A stretch of 64,000 nt of DNA from Hysterangium stoloniferum (Eukaryota > Basidiomycota > Agaricomycetes > Hysterangiales > Hysterangiaceae): positions 398,686 to 462,685 of the forward strand of contig WHVD01000068.1 in assembly GCA_015178975.1 (NCBI GenBank), in the 5' to 3' direction. A model generated the notes under the pieces. The model did not search any database and was not told the DNA's origin. It saw only the letters and a program-made list of their open reading frames with translations. The position numbers and the translations under genes are program-made. Shown piece after piece: positions 35,458 to 47,745 of this stretch; the first letter of the stretch is position 1, and each line of letters starts with the position of its first letter.

Positions 35458-36406
35458 TGGATATGACACTCTCTGGTATGCCATCATTATATAACATCCC
35501 CCAGCTTGCCAAAGATGGCTCAAACTGGATAACCTATAAGGAAAGGGCAAAAATGGTGATATGCACACAAGGTTTGATGCATTATCTTGATGGATGTATG
35601 AATTAACCAACCCAATTTGAAATCGACTCATCGGGAAAAATGATCAAGCCCGATAGATCAATACCTATGCTGTGTGAGATAGAAGACTTAGAAAAGAAAA
35701 CTCATGAGTTTTATCAGAAGGACTTACTCGTCAAAGAACATATGTTTAGCACAATTTCAGATCAGCTATTGTTGCATGTCCAAGGACTGGATAATGCCTC
35801 AAGGATATGGACAGAGATATGTACCATACATGAGGGCAAAACTGAACTGGTACAAATAGATCTGCATTGAAGGCTACAAGAAACCAGATGCAATGAAGGA
35901 GGTGATGTAAAGGTATATTTCAGAAATCTATTTTGAACTTGTGAATCATTATCAGGCATGGGAGCAAATATTGAGGATAAGGATTTTTATGCAATAGTAA
36001 TGGGATCATTACCTGAATCCTACAGACCACTGCTCTCATCAATAAATGCTGCAGCACATATCACAAAACAACCACTCACCCCATATGAACTGGTTAATGT
36101 CATCTCCAAGGAGTATGAACATCGTCAATTAACAGATCAAAGGACCTCAAAGAAAGGAGGAAATAGTGCCTTAATGGTAAAGGCAAATGGCAAGAAGGAT
36201 CACATATCAAGTAAAAAGATATTGCCTGTTACAATTGCGACAGAAAGGGCCACTACAAGGCTGACTGTTGGAGGGCTAGAGGAGGAAAGGAAGGTCAAGG
36301 ACCCCAACAAGGGCAACAGAAGGGCACAAAGAAGGAAATCATGAATGCACTCACTGAAACAGACAAAGATCGTTATGCATTCTCAACAAATAGGGCTAAG
36401 AACATA
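35458..36406 (+). pseudogene. Copia B gag remnant
   Basis: Gag begins MDMTLSGMPSLYN-like and continues with SDQLLLHVQGLDNASRIW and MGANIEDKDFYAIVMGSLPE. An in-frame TAA near 35604 and frameshifts break it. The zinc knuckle seen intact in copy A is split by a frameshift here. It is cut by a solo LTR at 36407. Confidence 0.88.
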
Positions 36407-37779
36407 TGTTACGACCGTGTCGCAACCCTATCGGTCCCGAGGTTATTGCCACCTATCCATGTTTCAAGTCACCATCTCGGAAACCATCGGCCCCGAAGCT
36501 GACGTATGTTTTCGCGAAGATCAAACTCCGTCTACGCCCACGTCAAAATAACTCGTATTGTCTGGTCAAACTTTGATACGTCCCCTTTTATTATGTTGAT
36601 CCATTCAATCTTATGTTTCACATATGTCTATCTATATTTGTAGTCCTTGAACCATTTCCTTTTATCGTAATCCCGCTCTCAGTTATCATCGGTGTGAAGA
36701 GTCGATAGATTCTGACCGTTCAATATACGAAGAATAGTGTTTATTCAACTACTATTAGCAGGTATTGACCGTACAGTACAATACCGTAGATTACTAGACA
36801 AGCAGTACTAGTAAGAAGACACGCTATGCGTCACAAGAGCAACTGTACAGTTGCTCTTGACGGCTAGAATGAAAGAATGAAAGAGTTGACCTTCACGGTA
36901 CAACTCGTAGCTAGATGTAAAATAGATAATCAACGCGAAGCTGAATATCTAGAGTAAAGAGATAGTAGTGCGAGTCGACTATAATGTCGACTAGCGCAAA
37001 GACCTTAGAGTGGAACTCGACCTTCACGGTTCGAGTCCAAAGTATGTTAGTATGCGAGAGAATACTACCTTTATAGGTAGTTGAGACGTTACCCTTGACA
37101 CCTCTCACTATTCGACGTCTGGGTCGTTTACGAGGTGGTGTCTGCTGGGTAAAAAGTGTCTATCGTTTTGGCGCCGAGAGCGCCCATACGTATACACAAA
37201 GCTTCGAACTACAAAATAAGGGTATGCTCGAAATATAGAAAGAATGTAAAGAAAGAAAATAAAAGATAAATAATAAAGTACTATAATCCAACTATTATTC
37301 CTTAGTCCAATTATGCATGTATGCATACCCTTTACAATCGGCCTCCGAACTAATCACAAACCTCCCGTTCCTAGTCAAGCTTATTGTTAATACCATTTTC
37401 CGCCCTTCTCCCCATTAGTATTTTCTAGATGCCTGTTACTTGTATATGAACCCACTGTAGTTGTAGTTACTAGGCAATCAGAATATCGACTCAGAATACC
37501 CTCATACGTCTGTAACAGTCTCGTACTAAGAATCCCCCATCCGCCTTTGCGTGCGCTCGCCCACTCCCGGCCCTGAACCCCTTGGCCCGACGCTCGACTT
37601 GTCCTTCGGTTCCAATCGGTATCTCGCCGAGAGGAGCTCTTTAGGATTAGTCTTCGCCTGCCCGAAATTTAAGGACACCCTACAGATATTTGTGAGGGCG
37701 CAGCACATAAGCTGAAGCCAAGTCCTTCCGATCGGTCCCTGTCGGCCACCGACATTTAGTCAGTTTTCAGTTCTTAACA
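36407..37779. mobile_element. solo LTR in Copia B, itself interrupted; imperfect TSD ACATA/ATGTA
   Basis: It begins TGTTACGACCGTG and ends TTCTTAACA. Flanks are ACATA and ATGTA, differing by two transitions; copy A has ATGTA at this spot. Without the nested LTR and its duplication it is about 720 bp. Confidence 0.75.
36693..37336. mobile_element. nested solo LTR, 644 bp, TSD ATCGG
   Basis: It starts TGTGAAGAGTCG and ends CCCTTTACA, between ATCGG at 36688-36692 and 37337-37341. Confidence 0.88.
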
Positions 37780-38356
37780 ATGTATCTGTCAACCAATGAG
37801 ATGTTACATTTTCAGTGGCGCTGTTCTTAGACTGTATAACTTTCCATTTGTCTGAGTAGGTGACAGTTAACTCATTGTAAATGGATGAGTACTATAATAC
37901 AAGTCTCATCCATATATACCCTAGTAACCTGCTTACTAATAGCCCTGAGTCCTTGCCGCTCGTTTACTGAATTCCCAAAGTTAACACACTCCCTCGAGCA
38001 AAAAGGACTCACAGTAACCATAGCACTCTCTGAAACCTAAGTTCCCTGAATTCACCTGCCTGAACTCCCTGAGACAACTGCAACAACCTCTAAATCCCTC
38101 TCAAATGCACTCCTTGAACCCCAACTACTCCCACACAGTTGTCCATCACTTTGACTCCCACTCCCAATCCAATTGTAAATCCTATCCCAGATATTACAGG
38201 TGATATTGGCAAGTAGCGATGTTTGACAGTGATCCAGGACTGTGAAGAGTGGTGGAAGTTCAGACCATTCTATATACGAAGAAATAAGTAGGAAGGAAAG
38301 ATATTGACCTATTCGGTGCAATATAAGGGAAAGTGAGAGAAAGAGCACGAGATAAC

Positions 38357-39671
38357 TGTGATGTATCAACATTATCTCATAATATTCTCTTAATTTTCTG
38401 TGGATTATTTAATATTCTTTCGAATTTATTGTATTTTTATTATATTTTTATTGTGAAAAATAGGCCTTATTCCTTTTAACTTCACATAAATAATAGCATA
38501 TATGGACTCATATTATGCTATTATATCTTAGTTAATTTATTATAATTTTTAACTAATTATTTATATTTTATTTACTTAGTTATTACCTTTCGGCACCTTG
38601 CTGCAGCCTAGTTTGCGCATTTTTGGAGTCATGTGACTTATTACATAAGCCTCCAGTGTCGGGATGTCACAAAGGTCACGAATGTGACCACCCGAGTCAC
38701 ACAAGTCACGAATGTGACTACCCGAGTCACACAAGTCACGAACGTGACTACCCGAGTCATTATTAGGTTCCGCCGACTCGTCGTTTGCTCCCGTCCCGGG
38801 ACCGCGGCCTTGAACCTAGCAAGAGGTTAGAACCCTTGTCTCAGAGAAGGGAATCACATGTTAAACAAAGGGTAAATAATGAGTAGAATATGAGGTCATT
38901 ATGATCTCACTAATGACCTCATAAACTAAATAGTTAGCTAATCATTGAGTTATCAAAATGTATATAAGGAGGGCTAAGTTTCCAATAAAATCATCTTATC
39001 TCACACATATTTGCAGCACAGCACCAGCTTATCTAATCATCCTAAGGACAATAATAGCCTTAGTCTGATACACTCACTGCAAGCACCTACACTTGCAGCA
39101 TCTTGAATCTTTGTCAGCAACTTTTGGACTTAGCTAATCATCTAAGTTCCCCAGCCTCACAGCTACCCTTTAGGCTTATTAATTAGATAATAAACCTAAT
39201 AAGTATCTAAGTATCCTTACTGAAATCCCTGCCAATACTAGATTACTCAAGGCCCAGCCCTAAGTTTATTGAATTAATCAAGTACAAGCACTCAGATAAT
39301 CCAATACAATTTATTTTCTCTATTAATAAATTATTTAACACCTTGTTAAATAACTATTAATAGTTACAAATAAGCATACAAGAATCCGAAGCTCTTATAT
39401 CAAGTCTCTGCCAAGTTACTGCGCATATATTCAGCTTCCAGCCCCTATTCTCAAGGAATAGTTCTTGTATTTGCTAAAAGAGTCATACACAGTTCTATTG
39501 AACCTTTCAATAATCAAAATAAGCATTGATTTGAGTTGTTTAAGCTTCATAGCACAGCTCATTAATCTATCAGTATTTAAATTACTGGACCTTTGCTTGT
39601 TTTATTGTTGAAGCTCTGTGACACTATAGCATATATTGAGCTATCTAAGAGAATCCCCTGAATACATTACA
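38357..39671. mobile_element. solo LTR, 1315 bp, in the G 3' LTR, TSD ATAAC
   Basis: It begins TGTGATGTATCAAC and ends ACATTACA with ATAAC on each side. Removing it restores a 475-bp LTR identical in length to the other G LTR. Confidence 0.92.
38666..38755 (+). repeat. three 30-bp tandem units in the solo LTR
   Basis: Units begin GTCACACAAGTCACGAATGT and end ACTACCCGA, each exactly 30 bp with few differences. GTCAC/GTGAC halves make each unit partly palindromic. Confidence 0.9.
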
Positions 39672-40608
39672 ATAACGAAGGAGTCAACAAGTGCGATGGT
39701 TCGAGTGGAGGCCTCGACTATTACAGTTCGAGGCCAGAAGTGTTTAGTAGTTCAGATATTGCTACTTATGTAGTAGCTGACACGTTACCCTGATCACCGC
39801 TCGTAGTAGACCTAGTTTGTGTCTTACGAGTGGTGGTTCTTGGGTTAAAGTGTGTCTGAGTTCTAATTGGTGCTGAGTGCACCCACAAGTATACACAATG
39901 CTTCGAACTAATGAAATATGCAATATTCGAAGAATATGAAAGATAGAAAATTATGAATAGAATATGTAGAATATAAATAAAATAAAAGGAGTGTTTTACC
40001 ACAATGAATACTGTGGTAAAAGCATACTCCTCACAGTGCCCCCCAGTTCGAAGGGATGTGCTATATGAAGTTCTGGAAAGCTTCGGGGATGCCCCCCAGG
40101 TGTCTTGTGTGGAGCCCCCCAAACTGCAAGGTGCCAAGACCCCAGTATTCGAAGAGAGGTTGGTGGGTTTAGGGGCAGTAAGGAGAGATGTCGATGTGGA
40201 AAAAGGGAGGGAAGGGAAGGGGAAAAAAAATAGATCCATTCTTTTCCTTCAGTCCCTAGTCGAGCACTCCTTCAGTCCTCGAACAGCAATTGGACTACTT
40301 GATAGCCTTCTAGACACTGCCACATTGTCTCCTTCCAGGACACGAGGCATTCCTCATAGTAGATGTCCTGTAGGTGGACAGACTGTCATGTAACTCGTTG
40401 GGCAGTGCATCTTGGGGTTAGGAGGGTAAGCTATCATTAGAGTCCATCGGAATCTCCTCCTCCTTAAATGAGTACCGGAGGAGGTTTATGATGCTTTGCT
40501 GTGGCGAGATAGTATAAGACTTGAGATTAGGATCTTTCCATGCTGCTAGTCTATGGGACCTAGCAGCATGCCAGGATGTATACCCTATACCCCCTATACC
40601 GCCCCCCA

Positions 40609-40643
40609 CTTTGCGATATTGTGATTCCACCACGATCTCGCAA
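40609..40643. repeat. short hairpin near the 3' side of G
   Basis: TTGCGATATTGTG and CACGATCTCGCAA form an imperfect inverted repeat with a short loop, preceded by a C-rich run. A related hairpin lies at 43216-43249. Confidence 0.6.
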
Positions 40644-41479
40644 ATTAACCATTATTGTGCACCAGTCTGTGTTCCCAAAAGGTCTAGCCCATGGCAGGTC
40701 TAGAAAGTGTCCAGAAATGCTGCGAGTAGGTGGGCAAGTCCGGAGGAAAAAGAAAAAATCACGAAATCGACTGAGTTCGGTACGATTGTAATAATGAACC
40801 CGAATACGGTACTTGAGTTGGGTGTGTACGCATTCCTCACTCCAAAATCCCAACACTGGCACATAACCACTTTTCCTGCCCCCGTCGCAGCCGAATTTGA
40901 CATCACAAGTCACGCCTATCGAAAATGTGTGTCGTCGCTATGCCTAACGAAAGCACACGAACTGAAATCGAAAGTGAAAGGGGTGAAGGGGAAAGAGTCC
41001 CTGTCTGTTAGCGAGACATTGTCAGGGTATGGTGTTGCACAACCAGAGGGCTATCGGCATGTCGACATGTGTGAGAAGCACACTCATGAATTTGACTGCG
41101 AGTGATGAGCACATTGACACGACTCGCAAATGCCACTGGAAGTCTGTGTTCATCAGCGAAGTCGTTGAGGTGCGGTGTTGCGCGGCCAGTGAGCTTAGAG
41201 TGTACCACTGTCGTTGTTGCATCGTCACGGACGTCGCACACCTTCCTGATACTCGTACTATGATGTCAACCTGGACCGCCGCCACACCCCATTGGAAGGC
41301 ATACGCTGCACTGAACCCAAACCCGAACTTGTCGAACAATGCTGCATATAATGGATGGGTAACCGGGCATTTGTGACAAGTTCCATGTACCCAGGAGGGG
41401 AAAGAGCCCGTGTCCATTGGCGAAATACTGTCAGGGCATGGTGTTATGCAGCCCGTGAGCTACGAGCGCATCAATGTAG

Positions 41480-43090
41480 TATATCTTCAAGCTGTGCCCC
41501 CACACCGTATTTGCGCACCCGTGTAGCGCAAGTTGCACCCTCATGTAGCCCAGTCGCATGGTCGTACCGTTGCACAGTCGCACCATCACGCAGTCGCGCC
41601 ATCGTACAGTCGTGCCGTTGCGCTGTAGCACAGTCACGCAGTCGCGCCGTCGCGCACCTGTGCAGCACGGTTGTGCGGTCGCACACTCGTACAGCACGAT
41701 CGCATAGTCACACCATCGTGCAGTCGCGCTGTCACGCACTCGTGCAGCGCGATCGTGCGGTCGTGAACTCTTGCAGCGCAGTCACGCAATCACACCATCA
41801 TACCCCATCCCTCTATTTTTTGACGTTCCTTTGAAACAACCTCTGCTAGGCCAGATTCCCCGGACGTTCCCCAGACGTTTCCCCAACCAAGAGAAGTTCC
41901 GTCGATGCCGTTTCCTGCAAGTCAACAACGTCGTGGGACAGTAGTAGTGTCAATGCTGATGACAAGGAGTGGGGAAGAGTGCGAGACCGAGGTCAGGACC
42001 AAGACCGACGTTGAGACAAGTCAGAAAGGAAAAGCTTTGACTATTTCAGTACAAAGCTTTAACAGAGGGGAAAGCTAAGAGTAGAAGACAGTGTGAAGGC
42101 TTCGTTGTGAGGTGACATGGCCATGTGTCCACGTGTGTCCACAAGTTTTGGAGGTCAGCTCCTTTACTCTGTCGTACTCGACTGTCAACCTCACCCCATC
42201 TCCTCATCGTTTGGAAGGACTGGATAAGGTAAGTCCACTTCTCTGGCATCATCTTGCTCAGTGATGCCATCCATCAACTGACTTGTACACCTGCACAGCG
42301 CACCCTTGAACCTGTACAGCGCACCCTCAAACCACGCCCATGTACCATACGCCCATACCCACACTGCGCACCTGTGCAGTGCCATTGTGTGCACTTGTGC
42401 AGTGCCATTGTGCCTACTCGTGCAGCGCGGTCGCACCATCGTGCAGTCGCACAGTCGCGCACTTGTGCGACGCAGTTGTGTGCACTTATGCAGCGCGGTT
42501 GCGCACACTTGTGCACCCGTGCAGCATGCCCACATCCATGAGCCGCGTGCGCACACCTCATCCACGCACCGTGCGCGCGCACCACATCCACACGCATCCA
42601 CGCGCCGTGCGCGCGCACCACATCCACACGCATCCACACGCCACGCGCACACCACGTCCACGCGCCACCACATGCCGCGCACACGCACCACCTCCATGCG
42701 TCGTGCGCACGCACCACCTCCACGCGTTGTGCGCACGCATCACCTCCACGCGTTGTGCGCACGCACCACCTCCACGCGTGCACCACGTCCATGCCCCGCA
42801 CACGCGCACCACATCTATGCCACACGCGCACACACCACGTCCACGCCCCACACACACGCACCACCTCCATGCCCCGCGTGCGCACATTCACCATATCCAC
42901 ACGCCGCGTGTGCACACCACCTCCACGTGCCGTGCACACGCATGCCCCGCGCAACGTGTTGGCGCGCTCGCGCAGCGTACTTGCATACCCGAGTGACGTG
43001 TTGACGCGCTCGCGCAGCGTACTTGCATACCTGAGAGACGTGTTGACGCGCTCGCGCAGTGTGCTTGTGCGCCTGTGCAGCTACATGCTT
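41480..43090. repeat. GC-rich low-complexity repeat region of element G
   Basis: Two blocks (about 41510-41800 and 42280-43090) consist of degenerate CGCAC, CACCACnTCCACG and GTCGC repeats. They keep several frames open on both strands, which yields misleading long open frames rich in Arg, Cys and His. Three degenerate repeats with a GTCAGGGyATGGTGTT core precede them near 41020, 41160 and 41430. Confidence 0.8.
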
Positions 43091-43215
43091 ACACACTGCA
43101 CCAGCTCTCGACCGTTTCATTGGCGAGACTGGTGACATAGTTGTTTGCATGCTCTTGCTGGCTGTAGGTGACGATCCATGTGCCTTCTCCTATACCTCCT
43201 ATATTGCCCCCCTGT

Positions 43216-43249
43216 TGCGACATTGTTGTTCCAGAACAATCTCACAACA
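43216..43249. repeat. second short hairpin in G
   Basis: GTTGCGACATTGTT pairs with AACAATCTCACAAC. Like the hairpin at 40609 it follows a TATAyC(C/T)CCTATA stretch and C-rich run, so the two mark either side of the GC-rich block. Confidence 0.6.
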
Positions 43250-44561
43250 TCACGATGGTCCTCCATACGACATAAATTTTAAGGGAGCGTCCCGGGTCGA
43301 ATGGAAAAGTATCTGTCCTCGGCTTGGTCTGTTGAGGGGTATCCAGTGCGGTGTGTCCGTGGTCGCCTTCCATTTGCAGAAACTCCATCAGTGCCCCCCG
43401 TTCTGAAATTAGGGGCTTGTGTCGACGAATTCCTGGTGGTATCTCCATGGGAACGCTTTTGTCGAGTCCTGCAAGATGGGATGCCTTTACCGTTGGTGAG
43501 TCCTGTTCTGAGCCTTTTCTATTGTCAGAACCATCGTCTGATTTCTGCCCCCCAGTTTCCAACCCTTTACTGCAGTCCCAATCATTCGAGCTATTGGACA
43601 ACTTATTGGAGGGTCCACTCGGCGGAGTAAATGGGATAGGATGGATAGGTGATGGATGGCGAGATTCGTCAGGACACTGCGAATCTCGACCTGAGGATGA
43701 TGGGGAACTGGAGACGACTTTGGCTGTGATCTTTTCTGCAGACACATTCGAGAAAGATGACTGTCCGTTTTTGGCAGTTGATCTGGCATGGATTCCAGGA
43801 CATTCTTCGTGAAAGGGACCAGAGGGTGTTCGTGTTGGCTCATCAAACCCATTGAGCAATTCCGCCATCATCTTGTTACATCTCTCCAGGTTGCGCATCA
43901 ATCTTGACCTGAGAGTGAAGTAGGCGAAACACACATTCGAGGGTTTACCGTATATGGATTCCTTCAACATTTGAATGTATCGGAAATCCGTATCGACCCT
44001 TGGCATGATGTGGTTCCCTCCGAGCAATACATGCATAATCTGTAGCAGATCATCATGTACACAAAGTAAATCGGAGAGCAGAATGAACAGTTCCATCTTG
44101 ATACTCGCTATTCCCTTTTCTTGGAAGAACATCACTTCGTTTGACCACTTTGGGATCAACTTTGTTACCTCATCGAGAGTTCCAGGCCAAGTGAATAAAT
44201 TGTGTGCTGATATGATGCCATGATACCGACCTAGCCAAACTGCTACTGTTGCAGGCATAGATGGGTATCTAGTCCTGTAATTCTTCGTGGCAGTGACAAC
44301 CTTATCTCTCGAAACTCGAGAAGTGTAGTAGGAGCTCCACTTCACATTGACAGGCTCCGAATAAAGTAATTGACCATGATGCTCGAGCATAACTTGTCTC
44401 GGCGGGAAGACCAGTGTATCATTCATGAAGATGCGAGCATTTTGCCTTTCCAAGGGACTCGACTGCTCGAAGTTCGAGTTACCTTCCATTTGACCAGATT
44501 CGCAACGCTCAGCGTGCGAGAAGTTCCAGACAGCATTTTGCGAAGTTGCGAATGTTGACAC
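43242..44561 (-). CDS. single long frame of element G, possible gag, 439 residues
   Basis: It starts 86 bp inside the element after the primer site, the usual place for gag. The N-terminal half contains LPKW-like and helical blocks (VTKLIPKWSNEVMFFQEKG, IKMELFILLSDLLCVHDDLL, YFTLRSRLMRNLERCNKMMA), compatible with a capsid-like helical domain. The second half is Ser/Pro-rich and disordered (SSSPSSSGRDSQCPDESR). No CCHC zinc knuckle or protease is visible. The gag call is inferred from position. The open 1.3-kb frame with near-identical LTRs suggests a recently active element. Confidence 0.55.
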   Translation of the reverse strand: MSTFATSQNAVWNFSHAERCESGQMEGNSNFEQSSPLERQNARIFMNDTLVFPPRQVMLEHHGQLLYSEPVNVKWSSYYTSRVSRDKVVTATKNYRTRYPSMPATVAVWLGRYHGIISAHNLFTWPGTLDEVTKLIPKWSNEVMFFQEKGIASIKMELFILLSDLLCVHDDLLQIMHVLLGGNHIMPRVDTDFRYIQMLKESIYGKPSNVCFAYFTLRSRLMRNLERCNKMMAELLNGFDEPTRTPSGPFHEECPGIHARSTAKNGQSSFSNVSAEKITAKVVSSSPSSSGRDSQCPDESRHPSPIHPIPFTPPSGPSNKLSNSSNDWDCSKGLETGGQKSDDGSDNRKGSEQDSPTVKASHLAGLDKSVPMEIPPGIRRHKPLISERGALMEFLQMEGDHGHTALDTPQQTKPRTDTFPFDPGRSLKIYVVWRTIVML

Positions 44562-44627
44562 TTCGCAGCTGTGTAGTTAGAATTTCGTATTGAATATAAA
44601 AAGAGATTTTCTTCGTAGGGAAAGTAC

Positions 44628-44646
44628 GGTCCGGCCGGGATCACCA
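44628..44646 (-). promoter_or_regulatory. primer binding site of element G
   Basis: TGGTGATCCCGGCCGGACC begins 1 bp after the LTR. The leading TGG complements the CCA end of a tRNA. The tRNA species was not determined. Confidence 0.7.
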
Positions 44647-44647
44647 C

Positions 44648-45122
44648 TGTGAAGAGTGGTGGAAGTTCAGACCGTTCTATATACGAAGAAATACGTAGGA
44701 AGGAAAGATATTGACCTATTCGGTGCAATATAAGGGAAAATGAGAGAAAGAGCACGAGATAACGAAGGAGTCAACAAGTGCGATGGTTCGAGTGGAGGCC
44801 TCGACTATTACAGTTCGAGGCCAGAAGTGTTTAGTAGTTCAGATATTGCTACTTATGTAGTAGCTGACACATTACCCTGATCACCGCTCGTAGTAGACCT
44901 AGTTTGTGTCTTACGAGTGGTGGTTCTTGGGTTAAAGTGTGTCTGAGTTCTAATTGGTGCTGAGTGCACCCACAAGTATACACAATGCTTCGAACTAATG
45001 AAATATGCAATATTCGAAGAATATGAAAGATAGAAAATTATGAATAGAATATGTAGAATATAAATAAAATAAAAGGAGTGTTTTACCACAATGAATACTG
45101 TGGTAAAAGCATACTCCTCACA
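44648..45122 (-). mobile_element. 5' LTR of element G
   Basis: 475 bp from TGTGAGGAG to CTTCACA on the minus strand. Matches the 3' LTR closely. Confidence 0.9.
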
Positions 45123-46627
45123 AGGACAAACCTGCTGAGTAGTAAAATCACAATTTGGCTCTTCCAATGGGTGGGCAATGATAAACGCAGATCGTAAGAG
45201 TTGCCACTGTGTGAATGTAGGCATGAATTAGTGTCGTAGTGCTAATGTGATGTGTGATAAATGATAAACAATGTGCAATGTTGAAAAAAGGACAGTCGGT
45301 TTCTTGATACGTGGCAATATATGGTGGTTACGTGCCAGCCTTGAACCATCGTGGATGCAGACAGTCCCTCACCATTGTGACTCAAGCCCTAGTGCTCATA
45401 ATACTCCAATACACTCCCTCAAGCATAGAGGATCAGAATTATATCATGCAGCATTGAGGTGCAAATGATCCGAAATGTGTGTGAGTTTGTGCATTGGTGA
45501 GAAAGTCGGTTGCCAGTTGTGGTCATCCTGTGATGTGCCTCAAAGTAAAATTCTTAATTTTCTTCTTCCAATTCATCACCCCATCACCAACCTTCCCTCG
45601 CCCATCCAGCTAATCACCCAGTTCAGCATTCCCTCCAGTAGGGCGCTTCCGTCCCTCTGGCTCACGATGAGACTGTGGTTGGCCGCTACCTCAGTCATCC
45701 ACTGGGTGTTCCTGCATGCCATACTTTTGCATCCATCTCTGTCGCAGCTGTCGTCGATTATGATATTGGCGGTAGTTGTGATTGGTGGTGCCTCGAAAAG
45801 GTGAGGACTTTCTTCAATGCCCGGAACTGCCCGCAGGTCTTTGTACGTCAAGTCATCTCGATTCGAGGTCTCACATGTTCACAGTTCAGCTGTGGCTAAT
45901 GGGAGCCACCCATGATGCGTGTGATGTAGACAGCAGTTCAGGGTTGTTGCATACGTGGCAGTCCCTGCATGTTGTGCCACAAGTCCTAATGCTCACTATC
46001 CCTCGCTATCCCAAATCTACTGCACTCTCTTGAGCATGAGGGGCTCGCAGTGACCATTCCCACTCCCTTAAATGAAGAAAACATACTGTCCAACTCTCCC
46101 CACAATCTGATCCTCCTTACAGCAACTCCATCCTGGCACATGGCAGCTCTCCAAGACATAGCAGTCATAGCATTCCCTCTGGCAAAGACACCCTGTCTTT
46201 CCAGCTCACAATTGACCTGTTGGGTTGCCATCCTCAGGCTCAATGGCTCTAGGATCTTCAGCACCTCGGTCAACCAGATCACCGCAGCATTATTGGAGGT
46301 GTATTCGAGATCCAGGATATTGCAAAAGGCCTCGTATGGTGTGTGAGAATGACAATAAGAATGAGTGGTGGTATGCGACGAATGGAGTCCACACAACGAA
46401 CAACAGTGCGCAGAATGGTGATTTGTAGCAACAAGATCAAAGGTGGTCTGCACAGCACCTAGCTTTGGTTAACGGTAGCTAACTGTGATCCGTTTATGTT
46501 AAATTTTCAGTGGCACTGTTCTTAGACCATATAACTTTCCGTTTGTCTGAGTAGGTGACAGTTAACTCATTGTAAATGGATGAGTACTATAATACACGTC
46601 TCATCCATATATACCCTAGTAACCTGC

Positions 46628-47681
46628 TGTTAAGTTCCCAAACAAAGCTCCACGGATAGTCCCGCGGAGGTTTCCGGTAACTATTCCGAACACACACTTG
46701 CTTCCGGGAAATAGTCCCACGGATTCCCCGGGCAATAGGTCCCGGGAAAGTTCCGGGGATTATTAGTACAAGGAACGGTGATATCAGAATAATTACCAGA
46801 AAGTCTGGTGATACGACTGAGATGGACTTGGCTTCAGCTTATAGGCTGCGCCCTCGTACACTCATTCGGGTGTCCATATTTCGAGCTGACAGAATGCATA
46901 CAGGAAGATATAGATTCCGGAGTTCCCGTGGGAGTTCCGGGAATCGAGTGTGCAGACAGACAAGAGGACTAGAGACTGTTCAAGGATCAAACTTGTTCGG
47001 GGGAAAACTAGTTCGAGATTGAAACTGGATTCTAAGTACATGAATATAGCGGACTTATATAGACTGTGAAATGTAATAATACCAAATCCGGTATTAATGA
47101 GAGGCAGAACTATTAAACATAAAATGAAACAAGTAAATACTAAACTGGGAATAGGGACGGAACGGAACGGGAGCGGAGAATGAATCATGACAGATCATTT
47201 AACCATAACTGGAGCGGGGCTCAGTTAGAGGGGTTCCGGAAGTCCGGTCGGAGTCCGGTGACTTGGTGCACAAGATAGTGTCGGGTATAGACAGGCTTGA
47301 TGTGCAGGAGGTCCGGTGGAGTCCGGTGGGTTTTCCAATGACTGGTGTGTGAGACGCAGAGACAGATAACAGGAGTGGGGTTCTATGCTCTGTTAGAGGG
47401 GTTCCAGGAGTCCGGTCGGAGTCCGGTGACTGGTACATAAGACACAGAGTGTCGGGTGTATGTAGGGTGGAGTCCGGAGTCCGGGGAGTCCGAGGACTGG
47501 TGTATGAGACATAGAGGGTTAGGTGCAGACAGGTGGGGTGCGTACAGAGAGTCAGGCATAAACAAGTTGACATGCAGGCTCCCGTGGGAACTCCGGTTGT
47601 TACTATACAATATAGAGGGTCAGGAGCATGTAGGACGGGGTCCGGGGGCCCGGAGGCCGGCGGGTTTTCCGGTTCCTGACA
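46628..47681. mobile_element. solo LTR, 1054 bp, in the right LTR of X, TSD CCTGC
   Basis: Same family as the LTR inside the Tc1 element. CCTGC flanks it at 46623-46627 and 47682-47686, and the left X LTR at 37802 shows the empty site. Confidence 0.95.
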
Positions 47682-47745
47682 CCTGCTTACTAATAGCCCT
47701 GAGTCCTTGCCACTTGTTTACCGAATTCCCAAAGTTAACATGAGA

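Larger units (their letters stand above)
38241..45122 (-). mobile_element. LTR retrotransposon G inside X, 475-bp LTRs, TSD AGGAC, no pol
   Basis: LTRs are 44648-45122 and 38241-38356 + 39677-40035, both 475 bp without the nested solo LTR and differing at only a few positions, so the insertion is recent. AGGAC flanks both ends. A primer site and a purine tract set its orientation as minus. The internal 4.6 kb carries one long frame and long GC-rich repeats, but no protease, reverse transcriptase or integrase, so it depends on a helper. Confidence 0.9.
37802..47740. mobile_element. non-autonomous LTR element X, 185-bp LTRs, TSD TGAGA
   Basis: LTRs are 37802-37986 and 46497-46627 + 47687-47740 (both exactly 185 bp once the solo LTR is removed), starting TGTTA and ending GTTAACA. 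TGAGA flanks the whole (37797-37801 and 47741-47745), and copy A gives the uninterrupted target. Excluding nested elements, X has only about 1.6 kb of internal sequence (37987-38240 and 45128-46496) with no gag or pol I can name. That makes it TRIM-like, moved by enzymes supplied in trans. Related CACTCCCT..GAGCA motifs recur at 37987, near 45411 and near 46020, suggesting internal duplications. Confidence 0.87.

Noticed and set aside
41430..43150. Several overlapping frames of 100-230 codons rich in Arg, Cys, His and Ala on both strands
   Set aside because: They arise from GC-rich low-complexity repeats within element G and show no conserved domain or start context.
46050..46453. Frames on both strands in the X interior as a transposon gene
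   Set aside because: No recognisable gag, pol or transposase motif is present, and both strands are open to a similar extent, so neither is supported.
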